Shown here piece after piece: positions 7,653 through 19,400 of a stretch of 64,000 bases of DNA. Source of the DNA: Tieghemostelium lacteum (lineage: Eukaryota > Evosea > Eumycetozoa > Dictyosteliales > Raperosteliaceae); NCBI GenBank assembly GCA_001606155.1, contig LODT01000047.1, positions 62,001 through 126,000 of the forward strand. Reading direction: 5' to 3'. Both the position numbers and the translations under genes were made by a program. The stretch's first letter is position 1; each line of letters opens with the position of its first letter. The notes under the pieces were generated by a model. It was not told the origin of the DNA and searched no databases. It was given only the letters and a program-made list of their open reading frames with translations.

Positions 7653-10600
7653 ATGGAGAAATATAATAACAGTTTAGCTAAAATGATTCAATTTAAATTC
7701 TATTCACTATTATCCAGTAGAATAGGAATGATAGTTATGATTTTGGGTATTTTAATTACACTTAATATACTATTTCAATTCTTTACACTATTAGGTATAC
7801 GTGATGGTCTAAGTAATAATAATAATAATATATCAGGTGGTATGTTTTACTTTTCATTCTTTGAATAACTAATTACATCCTACTAATCTTAAATATTATC
7901 TCTTAGATACTGAAGAATATGAAAAAATTGATTTTTCAGACAACATTATTGGTAAAGATCTTGAACAATTATTATGTTCACAGCCTATTGATGTAGTTTA
8001 CACTTGGGTTAATGGAAGTGATCCAAATTTAATTAGACAAGTCACTGAATTAAAAAGAAAATTAAGAGACCCAAATAGTATGTATTTAATTTATTCTAGA
8101 TTATAATAGAAAAATAGAAAGGTATTAATATATTTATGATTATAATTATGATAGTGCCAGAATGTAAAGAAAAACAATCACCAAACAAAGATAATTGTTT
8201 TAGAGATGATAATCCAACAAATAGATATGTTGATAATCAAGAATTAAAGTATTCTTTGAGATCATTAGAGAAGTTTGCACCATGGATTAGACATATTTAT
8301 ATTGTTACCAATGGACAGGTACCAAATTGGATTGATTTATCTAATCCAAAATTATCAATTATTACTCATAAACAAATTTATGAGAATCAGTCACATTTAC
8401 CATCGTTTAGCTCACCATCTATCGAATCACATATTCATAAGATACCAGGACTTTCCAAAAAGTTTTTGTATTTGAATGATGATGTAATGTTTGGTAGACC
8501 TATTTATCCTGACGATTTCTATACACAACAAGGTGGTCAGAAAGTATTTTTGTCATGGCCTGTACCAAATTGTAATGATGGTTGTCCAAATAACTGGATT
8601 GGTGATGGATTTTGTGATTTGGCTTGTAATGTATCTACTTGTGATTTTGATGGAAATGATTGTAATAACAGTACTGGACAAGTAAAGACTAGATGGTGGT
8701 CGAGAGGTAACAGTTTCCAACCTGGTGGTGCTACTACTAATACCAATGGTGGTGGTGCTGGAGGTGGCGGAGGTGCTGGAGTATTCAATAATGACAAACA
8801 AAAAATTTACTGTTCCAGAGGTTGTCCTGAAACTTGGGTTGGTGATAAACATTGTGATCGTATGTGTAAGAATATTGAATGTGGTTTTGATGCTGGTGAT
8901 TGTGGTGTTGATATCATGTTTAAAGAAATGGTAGGATACAATATAACTACCGATACAACTGTTATCGATATACCAGATCTAACTCAATCCGTTTATTTCA
9001 ATCTTACATCTCTTATACAAAATTCTACCATTACTGATGGTAGTCATGATAATTCAGATATCGTAAGAACTGCCACCATCTCACAAAAATATAAAATTAT
9101 GACTCTAGTTTTTAGACAAAATATCACAAGACAAAATGTTTCCATTTCAGTCTCCTATGAGGGTACTGATAAAAAACCAATTGAAAAATCATTCAATATA
9201 ACAATATCAACTGAAATTAAACAATCTCCATCTCCAACTACAAATGATACTTTATCATCTTCTTCACCTACCAACAATAGTAATAATACCAATAATAATA
9301 TTAATAATAGTAATAATAATAGTCAAAGTAGTAGTAGTAATAATGTTGAAAATGAATCATCATCTTTATCTATAGTAAATAATGAAAATATTCAATTTTC
9401 CAATTCAAATTCTGAAATTACTATGGAGAATGATGAAAAACAAGTTGTTACTCAGAGTGAAGAAACAACTAAAGTAATATCATCATCAGAACAAAATAAT
9501 AATATACCAAGTGAGATATTAACTGATAGAGATAATGTTGTTAATGATGGTGGTGCTTTGGTTGAAGATACATTAAACAAACAACAGGATACTGGTGGTT
9601 TTCAAAGTAGAGGTGTTAAATCAATTGAATTTGATTTGGTAGAAATTGAAATTGAAGAGGATGAAAATGATAAATATGAAGATGACTCTGATGATTATGT
9701 TCAAAATCAATTAAAATATCTACAGAGAAAACAAAAGGAATTGGATCAATATAATCAAATGGTTGAAGAATCTGAATTTGAGATGAAATATCGTATTAAT
9801 AGAGAAACTGAACAAGAACTTAAAGAAGAAGGTGGTCAGATATATCCATGGGAAACTGAGGTTATTGATGACAATGACAACAGCCAAATGTCAAGAATGC
9901 AAAGAAAACCATTAGATGTATTTGGTGATTCACTTAAATTTGTAAATAGATTATATTCTGTTGAATTTGGTAGTCAAACTAGAAAAGTCCCAGCACACAT
10001 GCCACATATGATTGATGTGGATATTATGAATGAAATGCAATTGAAATGGCCTAAACAGTGGGGTGATACATCATCTCATCAATTGAGATCACCTAGAGAC
10101 ATGCAATATGCATTCTCATTCTTTTACTATATGATTCATAAGAAGGTACCTTTTGATATCGATCAATTGTGGCATAAGGAATTGGATGTTAATAGAGATG
10201 GTCAAATGGATTTCAACGAATTGAGAACCTTTGCAGTTGTAGTCTATGGTGTACCTTTGAAATCCACAATTTGGAAAGACCTAAAATCAGCACTCTACCA
10301 AACCTGTATGGAGAAACGTGTTGCTGATCTTGCACAAGGTACTCTAATGGAAGACCAAGAACAACAAGATCGTCTGACAAAAGTAAACTATGCAGAAACT
10401 AAAGAATCTAAACGTTTACATTGTCCTATAACATTAGAGGTCCTAAAGGCATCTAATAAGACCATGGAAGATGCCAAAAAGGCATTTTCAAAGAGAAACT
10501 ATTACAAGACATCAATGGAGGGCACTGATGAGGTTGCATTCATTATGATCTCCAACAATGACACTGTTGCCGAATCCAAATTGGATGGTATCAGACAGAG

Positions 10601-10967
10601 AAAGCATAAATTCATATGTCTTAATGATAACATGGACCATAGTAATGAAACTGATACATCAAGTATTCGTGTGGTACATGATTTCTATGAATCCCTATTC
10701 CCATTCCCCAGTAGTTTTGAGTTACCAACTGGACAACAAAATGCTTTTGCCTACATTGAGGATTTCATTGAGGTAAAGAAAGAAATTGTTCAGAGAAATC
10801 ATACCTCTTTCTATACCATTGTACTACTTTGTGCCATTGTTTTGGTATTCTTGTGGAAATTCAAAGTTTCAACTTCTTTCAATAATTCTTCCTATTCAAG
10901 TAAACATCGAAAATTTAAAAATAGATCAATTACATCTCAAAAGAAATCAAATTCATTAATTGTATAA
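7653..10967 (+). CDS. gnptab: Stealth-type GlcNAc-1-phosphotransferase alpha/beta
   Basis: Three exons, 7653-7839, 7907-8077 and 8155-10967 (introns of 67 and 77 nt, GTATGT..TTAG and GTATGT..ATAG), give 1056 aa. A TM segment lies near residues 24-48 (type II start). Stealth region 1 is near 89-101 (DVVYTWVNGSDP) and region 2 from about 148 (NQELKYSLRSLEKFAPW, YLNDDVMFG). Two Notch/LNR modules follow (about 259-290 and 339-370, CDLACNVSTCDFDGNDC and CDRMCKNIECGFDAGDC). Then come a long Asn/Ser/Glu-rich insert, region 3 (KVPAHMPHMID, about 729), an EF-hand (DVNRDGQMDFNEL) and a second TM (about 1005-1023). This is the architecture of GNPTAB, the Golgi enzyme that makes the mannose-6-phosphate tag on lysosomal enzymes. 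Only exon 3 is long, so a single-ORF reading would miss the N-terminal TM and region 1. Confidence 0.93.
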
Positions 10968-11208
10968 AAAAAACCAAATTAATTAATTAATAAAAAAATT
11001 TTTATTCCATTTACTCATCGAGATTTGAAATTTATTTGAATATAATAAGAAAAACGTTATTTTTCAAGTAATTATTTATTTTTTAAAATTTTTTTTTTTT
11101 TGTTAAAAACTCCTCTGACCCAACAGAAAACTCAAAAATATCCATTCTACACTATCAATTTTAATTATTCTTATAATAAGAATATATAGTAATAATATAA
11201 AAATAGAG

Positions 11209-13020
11209 ATGACATCTACAGAAGATCATGATGGGTTTCTAGGTGATAGTAATAAATTTCCAATTCTATTACCACAAAACTCAGATGATCAATTACTATT
11301 GTATATGAATTCTAATAACAATCATAATCAATCTTCTGAAGATCTTCTTAGTATTACCAATGCAATGACAAATGCTCATAATCACCATAATCATCTATCT
11401 ACACTACCAACATTGAATATTCATAATATTGTACAACAAACCCCTCAACAACAAGATCATCTCAAACAAGAAGAAGAGAATATAGGAAATACTGGTAAAG
11501 ATATAGATAGTGATGACCACCATCATCAACATCATATGTCTATAGGTACTAATAACAGTACAACTACTACAGGATCATATTTATCACCAACACAGAACCC
11601 AACACCAATGGTTATAGTTAGTCAACCTCCTTTGCCACCACCTCTACCTGTGCATTTAACATTGAATTTACAACAACATATTGCACCTGCACTATCAACT
11701 CAACAGATTATTCAACAACAAAAGAAACTTAGACCTATAACTGAGAGAGGACAAGAGGATAAGAAAAAAGAGGCTTTGGCCTTCTTAAGTTTTTATTTTA
11801 AAGTTGTAACTACTTCAAAGAGTTCAACTGTTAGTAGAACATCAATTTTAGCACTCTACAGTAACAAAACTCCAATTGATAAAAGATATAAGCAACCAAA
11901 TGATATGGCAAATCTATGTGGTGCTGTTTATACTTTTATATTTCAACATTTAGATGATGTATGTGTTTCTTTTAATATAAATTTTATAAGAAATTATTTA
12001 TAATATTAACCACACACACATTTAATTCTAAAACAGAGTACAGTTGCAGAATATATAAGTTCAGCTGAAAATGAAAGACTTTCAAGTAGAACAGATTTAA
12101 AAAAGAGAAAGAGAAAGAAGAATCATGATATTTCCAATAGTGTACAGGATATAAACTATCATGATGCATTTTTAACTTGTATAAAGTATGCATCATTATT
12201 ACCATTTATTGAATTTATTGGTATAAATGAACTTCAACAAACCAAACAAAATGATCCCTATACTTTAACTCATACAGATTGGAGCTATACTCTTGATGAT
12301 CTTCATAAATGGGAACATGAATTAAAAGATCAAAAAACAAATCAATCAAAACCTAGAGTTTATTCACCCTCATTACCAAATTTAGATGATGATTCTTATA
12401 ATAGTAATAATAATAATAATAATAATAATAGTAATAATAATAATTTAATTACAGAAAAATTTCAATCCATTTTAAATAATAATATTTATAATCCAAATTC
12501 AAATAATAATAATAATATATTTTCAAATTCATCAACTAATACAACAACAACATCATCACCATTATTTAATAACCAAAATAACTGTAATATTAGTCAAAAT
12601 AATAGTTTTTTCAGTCATATCACACCAATTTCATCAGCTTCCAATACAAGTTTACTCGGAGCGAGTCAGTTAATTAATATACCTGTAAATGTTACCGAAA
12701 CACTAGAGAATTTTATAATCTATGCATTTATACCATTTTATAAACCTAATGCATTGAAGATTACAGTCAATCAAATGGATGTCATTCTAGAAGGATCTAT
12801 ATCACTTCCTGATACCATTCAGATTCCAAATGGAACTGAAATTCTAGTTCCTAGCAATATCAATAATAATTGTACTCAATGTGATATTCAAGAGGGTAAT
12901 TTCTGTAAAGTTATCAAATTAACCCACCCAATTGCATCTAGTACAGTAGGTAAAAGAGATGGTGTAGTAGTTATTATTGCAAAGAAAGAAGAAGGACAAA
13001 CCACAATACATCAACTCTAG
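11209..13020 (+). CDS. Asn/Gln-rich protein with HSP20-like C-terminus
   Basis: Two exons, 11209-11958 and 12037-13020 (78-nt intron GTATGT..ACAG, phase 0), give 577 aa. The N-terminal third is low complexity (Asn, His, Gln, a PPLPPPLP run). A conserved-looking core follows (REDKKKEALAFLSFYFKV-like segment, LCGAVYTFIFQHLDD, then a basic KKRKRKKN stretch that may be an NLS), then Asn repeats. The last 110 residues resemble a divergent alpha-crystallin fold: VNVTETLENFIIYAFIPF, LKITVNQMDVILEGS, then FCKVIKLTHPI and KRDGVVVIIAKK. These match the strand order of HSP20 domains (entry strand, V..N..L.I.G, F.R...LP, G.L.I..PK). The core domain is unrecognised. The chaperone reading is an inference from strand pattern. 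Confidence 0.8.
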
Positions 13021-13251
13021 ATTTCTTTTCAAATCGCCTAATCACCCCACCTTAAAAAACAAACTTTAAAATATCCAATATTTAATTCACCTTCATCTAG
13101 ATAAATAAAATAATTTTATTTTATTAGCACCAATAATAATTATTATTTTATGTGTTGAAAAGATTCCAACCACATTAATTCAATTGTAAAAATAGGCATA
13201 TTTGTAAAAGTGTGAAATTTTTTTTCACCAACTTAGAGCACTGAAAACACA

Positions 13252-14397
13252 ATGTTACCTGCAAAAGAATTAGTTGATAATTTTAGTAATAAAAAGCTAA
13301 CCAAACTCGATTATCATATCAATGTAGAGGATTTTCAAAAAGAAGCAAAAAATATTTTACCCAAGATGGCATATGATTACTATGCATCAGGAAGTAACGA
13401 CCAAATAACATTAAAAGAGAATGAAAGCTATTTTGATAGAATTAAACTCACTCCTCGATCTTTAGTTGATGTCAGTAGAGTTTCTACTAAAATTAATATA
13501 CTTGGACATCAATTGAATACACCTATTCTAGTTGCACCTTGGGCAATGCAAAAGATGGCTAGTAAAGAAGGTGAATGTGATACTGTTAGAGCATGTAAGA
13601 GTGTAGGTACAATAATGACACTATCATCATTGGCAACTTGTTCAGTTGAAGAGGTTGCAGAGGCTTCTGGCAACGGTTGCAGTCCTGGGTGGTTTCAATT
13701 ATATGTTTTTAAAGATAGAAAAATTTCAGAGAATTTAGTGAGACGTGTGGAAAAGGCGGGCTATACTGCACTGGTTTTGACAGTTGATACTCCATTTCTT
13801 GGTAAACGTTTAGCTGATTTTAGAAATGGTTTTAAATTACCTGAAGGTTTGGCTTTAAAGAATTTTATCGATTTACCTCTTTCTGGTATAGATGGAGGTT
13901 TGAATAAATATATGGCTACTATGATTGATAGTTCTCTGACTTGGAAAGATATTGATTGGTTGAGATCTATAACTAAACTACCAATTTTAGTTAAAGGTGT
14001 AATGTGTCCTCGTGATGCTGAATTGGCTTGTACACATAAAGTCGATGGTATTATAGTTTCAAATCATGGTGCTAGACAATTAGATACATCTCCTTCAACC
14101 ATTGAGGTTTTACCTTATATTGCACAGGTTGTTAAAGGACGTGTACCTGTGATTTTAGATGGTGGTATACGTCGTGGTACTGATGTTATAAAAGCTTTAG
14201 CTTTAGGTGCTAATGCTGTTATGATTGGTAGACCTACTATATGGGGTCTCTCAGTAGGTGGTACAGAAGGTGTTATTAAAGTTCTAAATATTCTCAATGA
14301 TGAATTAAAATTAGCCATGGCATTTATTGGTACAAATTCTATTCATGATATCAATTCTAATGTAATTTGGTCAAAACCACAAACTTCAAAATTATAA
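13252..14397 (+). CDS. haox: (S)-2-hydroxy-acid oxidase (glycolate oxidase family)
   Basis: 381 aa, single exon, ATG at 13252, full length for the FMN-dependent alpha-hydroxyacid oxidase family. FMN and substrate motifs are all present: YYASGSNDQ near 44, TPILVAPWAM near 85, WFQLYVFKDR near 135, LTVDTPFLGKR, ILVKGVMC (the FMN Lys), SNHGARQLD with the catalytic His and the substrate-binding Arg, and ILDGGIRRGTDVIKALALGA near the C-terminus. It ends in SKL, a textbook peroxisomal targeting signal 1, so it should oxidise glycolate or a related 2-hydroxyacid in peroxisomes with release of H2O2. Lactate oxidase specificity cannot be excluded. Confidence 0.95.
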   Translation: MLPAKELVDNFSNKKLTKLDYHINVEDFQKEAKNILPKMAYDYYASGSNDQITLKENESYFDRIKLTPRSLVDVSRVSTKINILGHQLNTPILVAPWAMQKMASKEGECDTVRACKSVGTIMTLSSLATCSVEEVAEASGNGCSPGWFQLYVFKDRKISENLVRRVEKAGYTALVLTVDTPFLGKRLADFRNGFKLPEGLALKNFIDLPLSGIDGGLNKYMATMIDSSLTWKDIDWLRSITKLPILVKGVMCPRDAELACTHKVDGIIVSNHGARQLDTSPSTIEVLPYIAQVVKGRVPVILDGGIRRGTDVIKALALGANAVMIGRPTIWGLSVGGTEGVIKVLNILNDELKLAMAFIGTNSIHDINSNVIWSKPQTSKL

Positions 14398-14484
14398 ATC
14401 CAACTGTAATCCCAATATATATAAAAAAAACCTTTTAAATTAAAGGAATCTCATTTGTGTGTTGTTTTAAATGTTTATACAAAT

Positions 14485-15480
14485 TTATTGATCATTTGAA
14501 CATGATGCTGGTAATTTAAGAGATGGTTGACCATATTCAGACCAAGATCCATCATAAATTGGTGGAATTGGATAACCAAGTTTAAAGAGACTTAATGAAA
14601 TGACAGCAGCAGTAGTACCAGAACCACAAGTTGTAGAAATTGGTTCATTTAGATTTACACCTTTATCTGAAAAGAGTTTCTCCAATTGTTCTTTTGTATG
14701 GTATCCACCATCTTTAGAGAGTAAATCAACCCATGGAATATTAAGACTATTTGGGATATGACCTCTACGTAATCCAGGACGAGGTTCATCAATACGTCCC
14801 CAGAATCTGTCACCGGGTCTAGCATCAAGTACCTGGAATTTCTTTGACTGAATATTATCTAGCATTTCCTCTTTAGATCTAACTAATTGTCCATTATAAG
14901 TAGCTTTATATTGAATGGATGCATCTTGGTTATTTACAATTGGACCTGATTCTACAGAGTATCCAGATTTCTCCCAATTTGGTAAACCACCTTCCAATAG
15001 ACTGACTTTGGATTGGTCATGTCCAAATACCAAGAATGTCCACCAGACTCTTGCACTGGCAACATATTGAGCTCTGGTATCGTAAATTACAACATGATCA
15101 TCATTCTTTATACCCAATCTCTGCATTTCCTTCTCAAAGAACTCTACTGATGGTAGATTGTGTGGTAGTTTAACTGTTTTATCACAAATCTCATCAATAT
15201 CAAAGAATTTGGAGTTTTTAATGTGTTTTTGTTGAAATTCTCCACGTGAATCTCTTTTTTCAGCTGGCATGAACCAAGAGGCATCCAATATTTTAACTCT
15301 TTCAAAATTATCATTTAACCATTTTGGTGAAACAAATAGATTTTCTTTTGACATTTTAATAGTGGTTGAGTAGAATACTTTACTATAACTGATTCTTGTA
15401 TTTGAGGTTAGATTATTATTGGTTAATAATGTAATTGATGTTTGACCAACTTTATTAAATTTGAAATTTCTAAAGAACAT
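14485..15480 (-). CDS. 3-mercaptopyruvate/thiosulfate sulfurtransferase
   Basis: 331 aa, ATG at 15480. Two rhodanese domains follow a basic, Ser/Asn-rich N-terminus (MFFRNFKFNKVGQTSI) that looks like a mitochondrial presequence. A second Met at residue 43 (MSKENLF) could give a cytosolic form by leaky scanning. The inactive first domain has LDASWFMP and DHVVIYDT. The second carries the active-site loop CGSGTTA with the catalytic Cys, of mercaptopyruvate type (CGSGxTA) and not the CRKGVT of rhodanese. It also has DARPGDRFWG and RPGLRRGHIPNSLNIPW, close to the bacterial/plant SseA type. It moves sulfur from 3-mercaptopyruvate to acceptors such as thioredoxin or cyanide. Confidence 0.93.
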   Translation of the reverse strand: MFFRNFKFNKVGQTSITLLTNNNLTSNTRISYSKVFYSTTIKMSKENLFVSPKWLNDNFERVKILDASWFMPAEKRDSRGEFQQKHIKNSKFFDIDEICDKTVKLPHNLPSVEFFEKEMQRLGIKNDDHVVIYDTRAQYVASARVWWTFLVFGHDQSKVSLLEGGLPNWEKSGYSVESGPIVNNQDASIQYKATYNGQLVRSKEEMLDNIQSKKFQVLDARPGDRFWGRIDEPRPGLRRGHIPNSLNIPWVDLLSKDGGYHTKEQLEKLFSDKGVNLNEPISTTCGSGTTAAVISLSLFKLGYPIPPIYDGSWSEYGQPSLKLPASCSNDQ

Positions 15481-16421
15481 GTGAAAGAATCAGAAATTAA
15501 AAAAAAAAAATAAAAAAAAAATAAATAAAAATTATGAAGTTGATTTCTTTTTTTTGTAAAAATCATATGATATTTTTGATAAAAATATAAATTTTCAGTA
15601 GCGCTTTTGAAATTTCTATAAGGAATTTAGATTTGGATGATAATAATATATCATGATAGAATATCTACTTTGGACAACTTATGAATCTACAAGTTCTTTT
15701 TCACATGTTGAACTAGGTTTGCTTTATCTAATATCTAACGTCATTAGAGATATTATATATGCAATGGATTTAAAATGATATATATGTCAATCAGAAGCCG
15801 TAATTTGATGAAACACATATTTGGTTGATAAAACATAATGTCCTATTGGGGTATTTAGACCTTCAAATTTTAATAAGAAACAAACCAATGAAGAAATGGA
15901 TAATGAACATGGTAAAATTACATGTTACTGTTGTTTCACATGTATGTTTTTGGAATTGTTTCTATTGTCAATGGAGATGTTATTTTTTTGAATGATGGTG
16001 TATTTGAATCTGATAATGTTACCATCACACCCAACTTCTCATGATAGAGTATTAAAGTTTTCTATACTATCACGTAAAGACTATAAGGAGAAAATTTTGG
16101 AGAATTGAAACCTTTGCCAATAAAATAGCTTTGAGGATACATTAAACCCCTGTCATCTTTACTACCACCATTTCACCAAAAAAAAGATCATATAGGTAAA
16201 TATTGACAAAATCAGGTCTCAAAATTATATTACGATAAATTATTGCAAAAAATGCTTTAGGTATTTATCAATCATTCTACCAAAAGAGTTTTTCTATAAA
16301 ATTTTATCATTTTAATAATAAAAATCTTTCATTGTATCCTGTTTATGCCATTTCTCGGGATTCTAAGCAAAAATGTAAAATATTTTTAATATTTTTAAAA
16401 AAGATTCTGTATACTAAATGA
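15481..16421. other. Intergenic region with possible beta-helix gene relic
   Basis: 941 bp between divergent genes. Around 15965-16045 one plus-strand frame reads NGDVIFLNDGVFES then NVTITPNF, which resembles the opening of the neighbouring beta-helix protein (a GNGTF.A..LLVSN then LTIQP pattern). It stops on both sides with no long ORF. It may be a decayed copy of that family or chance. The rest is AT-rich and shows no RNA gene or repeat. Confidence 0.3.
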
Positions 16422-19400
16422 ATGAAACTATTTAATCAAATAATCATTATATTATTATTTTTAATGATATATGATATTTCAGGATCCAGTATGTTTAAAT
16501 TTAAATCTAAGTTATAAATCTGAAGATTAACATTGTCAAATTTTTAAAAAAGCATTAGATATTTATTTGAACAAGAATGGAAATGATAATGGAAATGGAA
16601 CTATAGATAATCCTTATTTAACAATAGATAAAGTGATATCAGTTATAAATAGTAATATTTCATCCGATTATAATGTTTATATTGGAAATGGTACATTTAT
16701 AGCTACACAGGAATTGTTAGTTAGCAATATAACATTAACTATTCAACCACAAGACATTCAAAATGATAATGTAGAAATACAAAGAATCCAGTTAAAACAT
16801 GGTGAATATATTACTATTGGACTCAGTAATATTGATATTGATACAGGTGGATGGACATGTAAATTTTGTAATATATTTATTGAAAACTCCACGTTGTTAA
16901 AAACGGATATATATTTGGCAATATTAAATTCACAATTACAAATTAATAACTCTAGATTAGAATGTGATTTAGCATTGTCAGAGAGTAGTTCAGTAATCAC
17001 TTACAGTGTAGCTAACCTATGCTCTCTATTGATTTTGGAAAATTCAACAGTTTTAATAGATCATATGGTATCAGATTCTCTGACTGTGGCTTATTCAATA
17101 TCCACTAAAGTTACCTATTTATCAATTTATAATAGTATAATGACACAATTTATCATTCAATACCCTTCATTTGATGGTGGTATGGAAATTGTCATTGAAA
17201 ACTCTTTTTTACATTACTCAGGTCCCATGTTCACTTCAGCAATTAATCTGGTTGGTTGTAAATTTACAATGTCAAATTGTACTTTACAAAATTTGAATAA
17301 TGCTGCATTTATTGGTAGTGAAAATTCAGAGGTTACATTGAAAAATCTGATATTTGTAAACTTTACATGTTCTAATCTAATCTACACTTCAAACAATTCT
17401 ATTGTGGTTGGGGATGATTGGGCAATGTCTTCTATGAATATTATAAATTTAGTGTCTACACACTCAAGTACAGTAAATATTAGTAGAATTCAATATGATT
17501 TGATTAATTTTAATATCATTTTGGTGTTGGGTCCATCGAATATACATCTATCACAAGTAAATTTCACTGGTGGTGAGATTTACCAAACTAGTATTATTTT
17601 AATGCCATCTTTTGATTTGGAATATATCAATGTGATAACTAATATCACAATGGAAGATGTGACATTAACCAATCCCTATGGTTTCAATTTGAAAAATGCC
17701 TATGTAAATTCTAATAGATTGTCTGTAACCTCTTATGTTTCCAGTAATCTGTTTATTCTCAATCACAAGTGCCAACTTTTTATTGAAAACAGTATGTTTT
17801 CAGTAAACTCATTTGTCAGTCCTCATTCATTATTCTTTTTGACTGACAGTCATCTAATGATCAGTTCTACCCAGTTTATAAACTGTTCATCACTTTTTAG
17901 TGCTGAAAATTCTGTAATCACAATGGACCAATCCAATATCACTAAAAGCTACTCAAGAGAAGGTTCATTTATATATCTAGAAAATCAAAGTACATTGAGA
18001 ATCATAATGAACTACTTTTACGATAACTATTTTACCACATTGTTTTTTGTGCAGAATAGAAGTAACTTGGTAATCAGAAACTGCACCTTTGATAATGGTA
18101 TATACAATAGCTATTTTTTATATTCTAACAAGCAAGCTGTAATTGATATACTAAATTTGGCCACATACAATAATATTTACCTTAATGATGGGTCACACAT
18201 TACCAATTCAACTTTAACAATGATGGGTGTTAATATGGATACGGAAGTATCAGTAAAAATGGCATTTATATATGCAGAGGATGGGTCTAATGTATCTGTT
18301 TCGGTTGTTGATTGCCAATTTTCAAGATTAGGGTTTCTTGTGGAGGTATACGATAGTCAACTACTTCTAAGTCAGGTATACATCTCATTGTCTTCTATTG
18401 GATTGTTTTACACCTCAAAGTCGCCAGTCAGAGTGGAGTATACATCAATGTCCACAGCTGACATTCCAATATTTGATGCATTTGAAACTCAATTGACTTT
18501 TGAATCGTTTTATATTACCTCTTCATTTGTTGCAACCAACTTTGCAACGATAAGCTGTGATTTGGTATTTAATGATTGGAAAATAGATTACACTAAATAT
18601 CTAGATTACGTTGGTACGTTTATGGAGAGTAACGTAACCATCACCAACAGCCATTTTACAAATATATCAAGTTTACAAAACATGTTTCTAAATTTTAAAA
18701 ATTGTAATGTAAAATTAATTAATGTTGTTTTTGATGATATTAAGACAATTGATGGTTCTGTATTTGCTGCTAGTTATTCTACACTCTATGCTAATAATGT
18801 TGTTACAAAGAACTTGCTTGGGATATCTTATGGATGGAATATAGGTCCAAAAACTCCATTTACACTTACCAACTGCCAATTCTATAATAATTCAGTTAAT
18901 TTAAGTGTATTTTCATGTATCTATGATGAATGTTCAGGAAACATGACCAACAGTATATTTAAAGATAATATTGGGTCAATAGGTACTTGTTTAAGTGCTG
19001 GACAATTTTGGAATCCTGTAGAATTCACAAATAACACATTTATAAATAATACAGCTACTATTGCTGGTGCTGTAATGTATTCAATGTTTAAATCCACTAT
19101 CGATTTTTCACAATGTACACTCATTGATAACCACGCAATCTATGGTGACATTTATGCAACTGCTCCTGATCATATTACTTGCCAGACCCCAGAATTCATT
19201 ACTAGTGGTGTTCCATTTAATTTCTATTACCAATTGAAAGATAGTTATGATCAGACTACAATCTCTGGTTTTTATATAACATTTCATATTAATATAACTA
19301 CAAGAGGTGTATTAATATATTCTACTGAAGTAGCATCGGAATCACAAGGTTCCCTAACTTTGGAACTTGCAGGTGTTATTGGCCAACAATTTCAAATTTT

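Noticed and set aside
8537-8852. Minus-strand frames rich in Pro or Thr over the GNPTAB LNR region
   Set aside because: Antisense of Gly/Asn-rich codons; no start context, no homology pattern.
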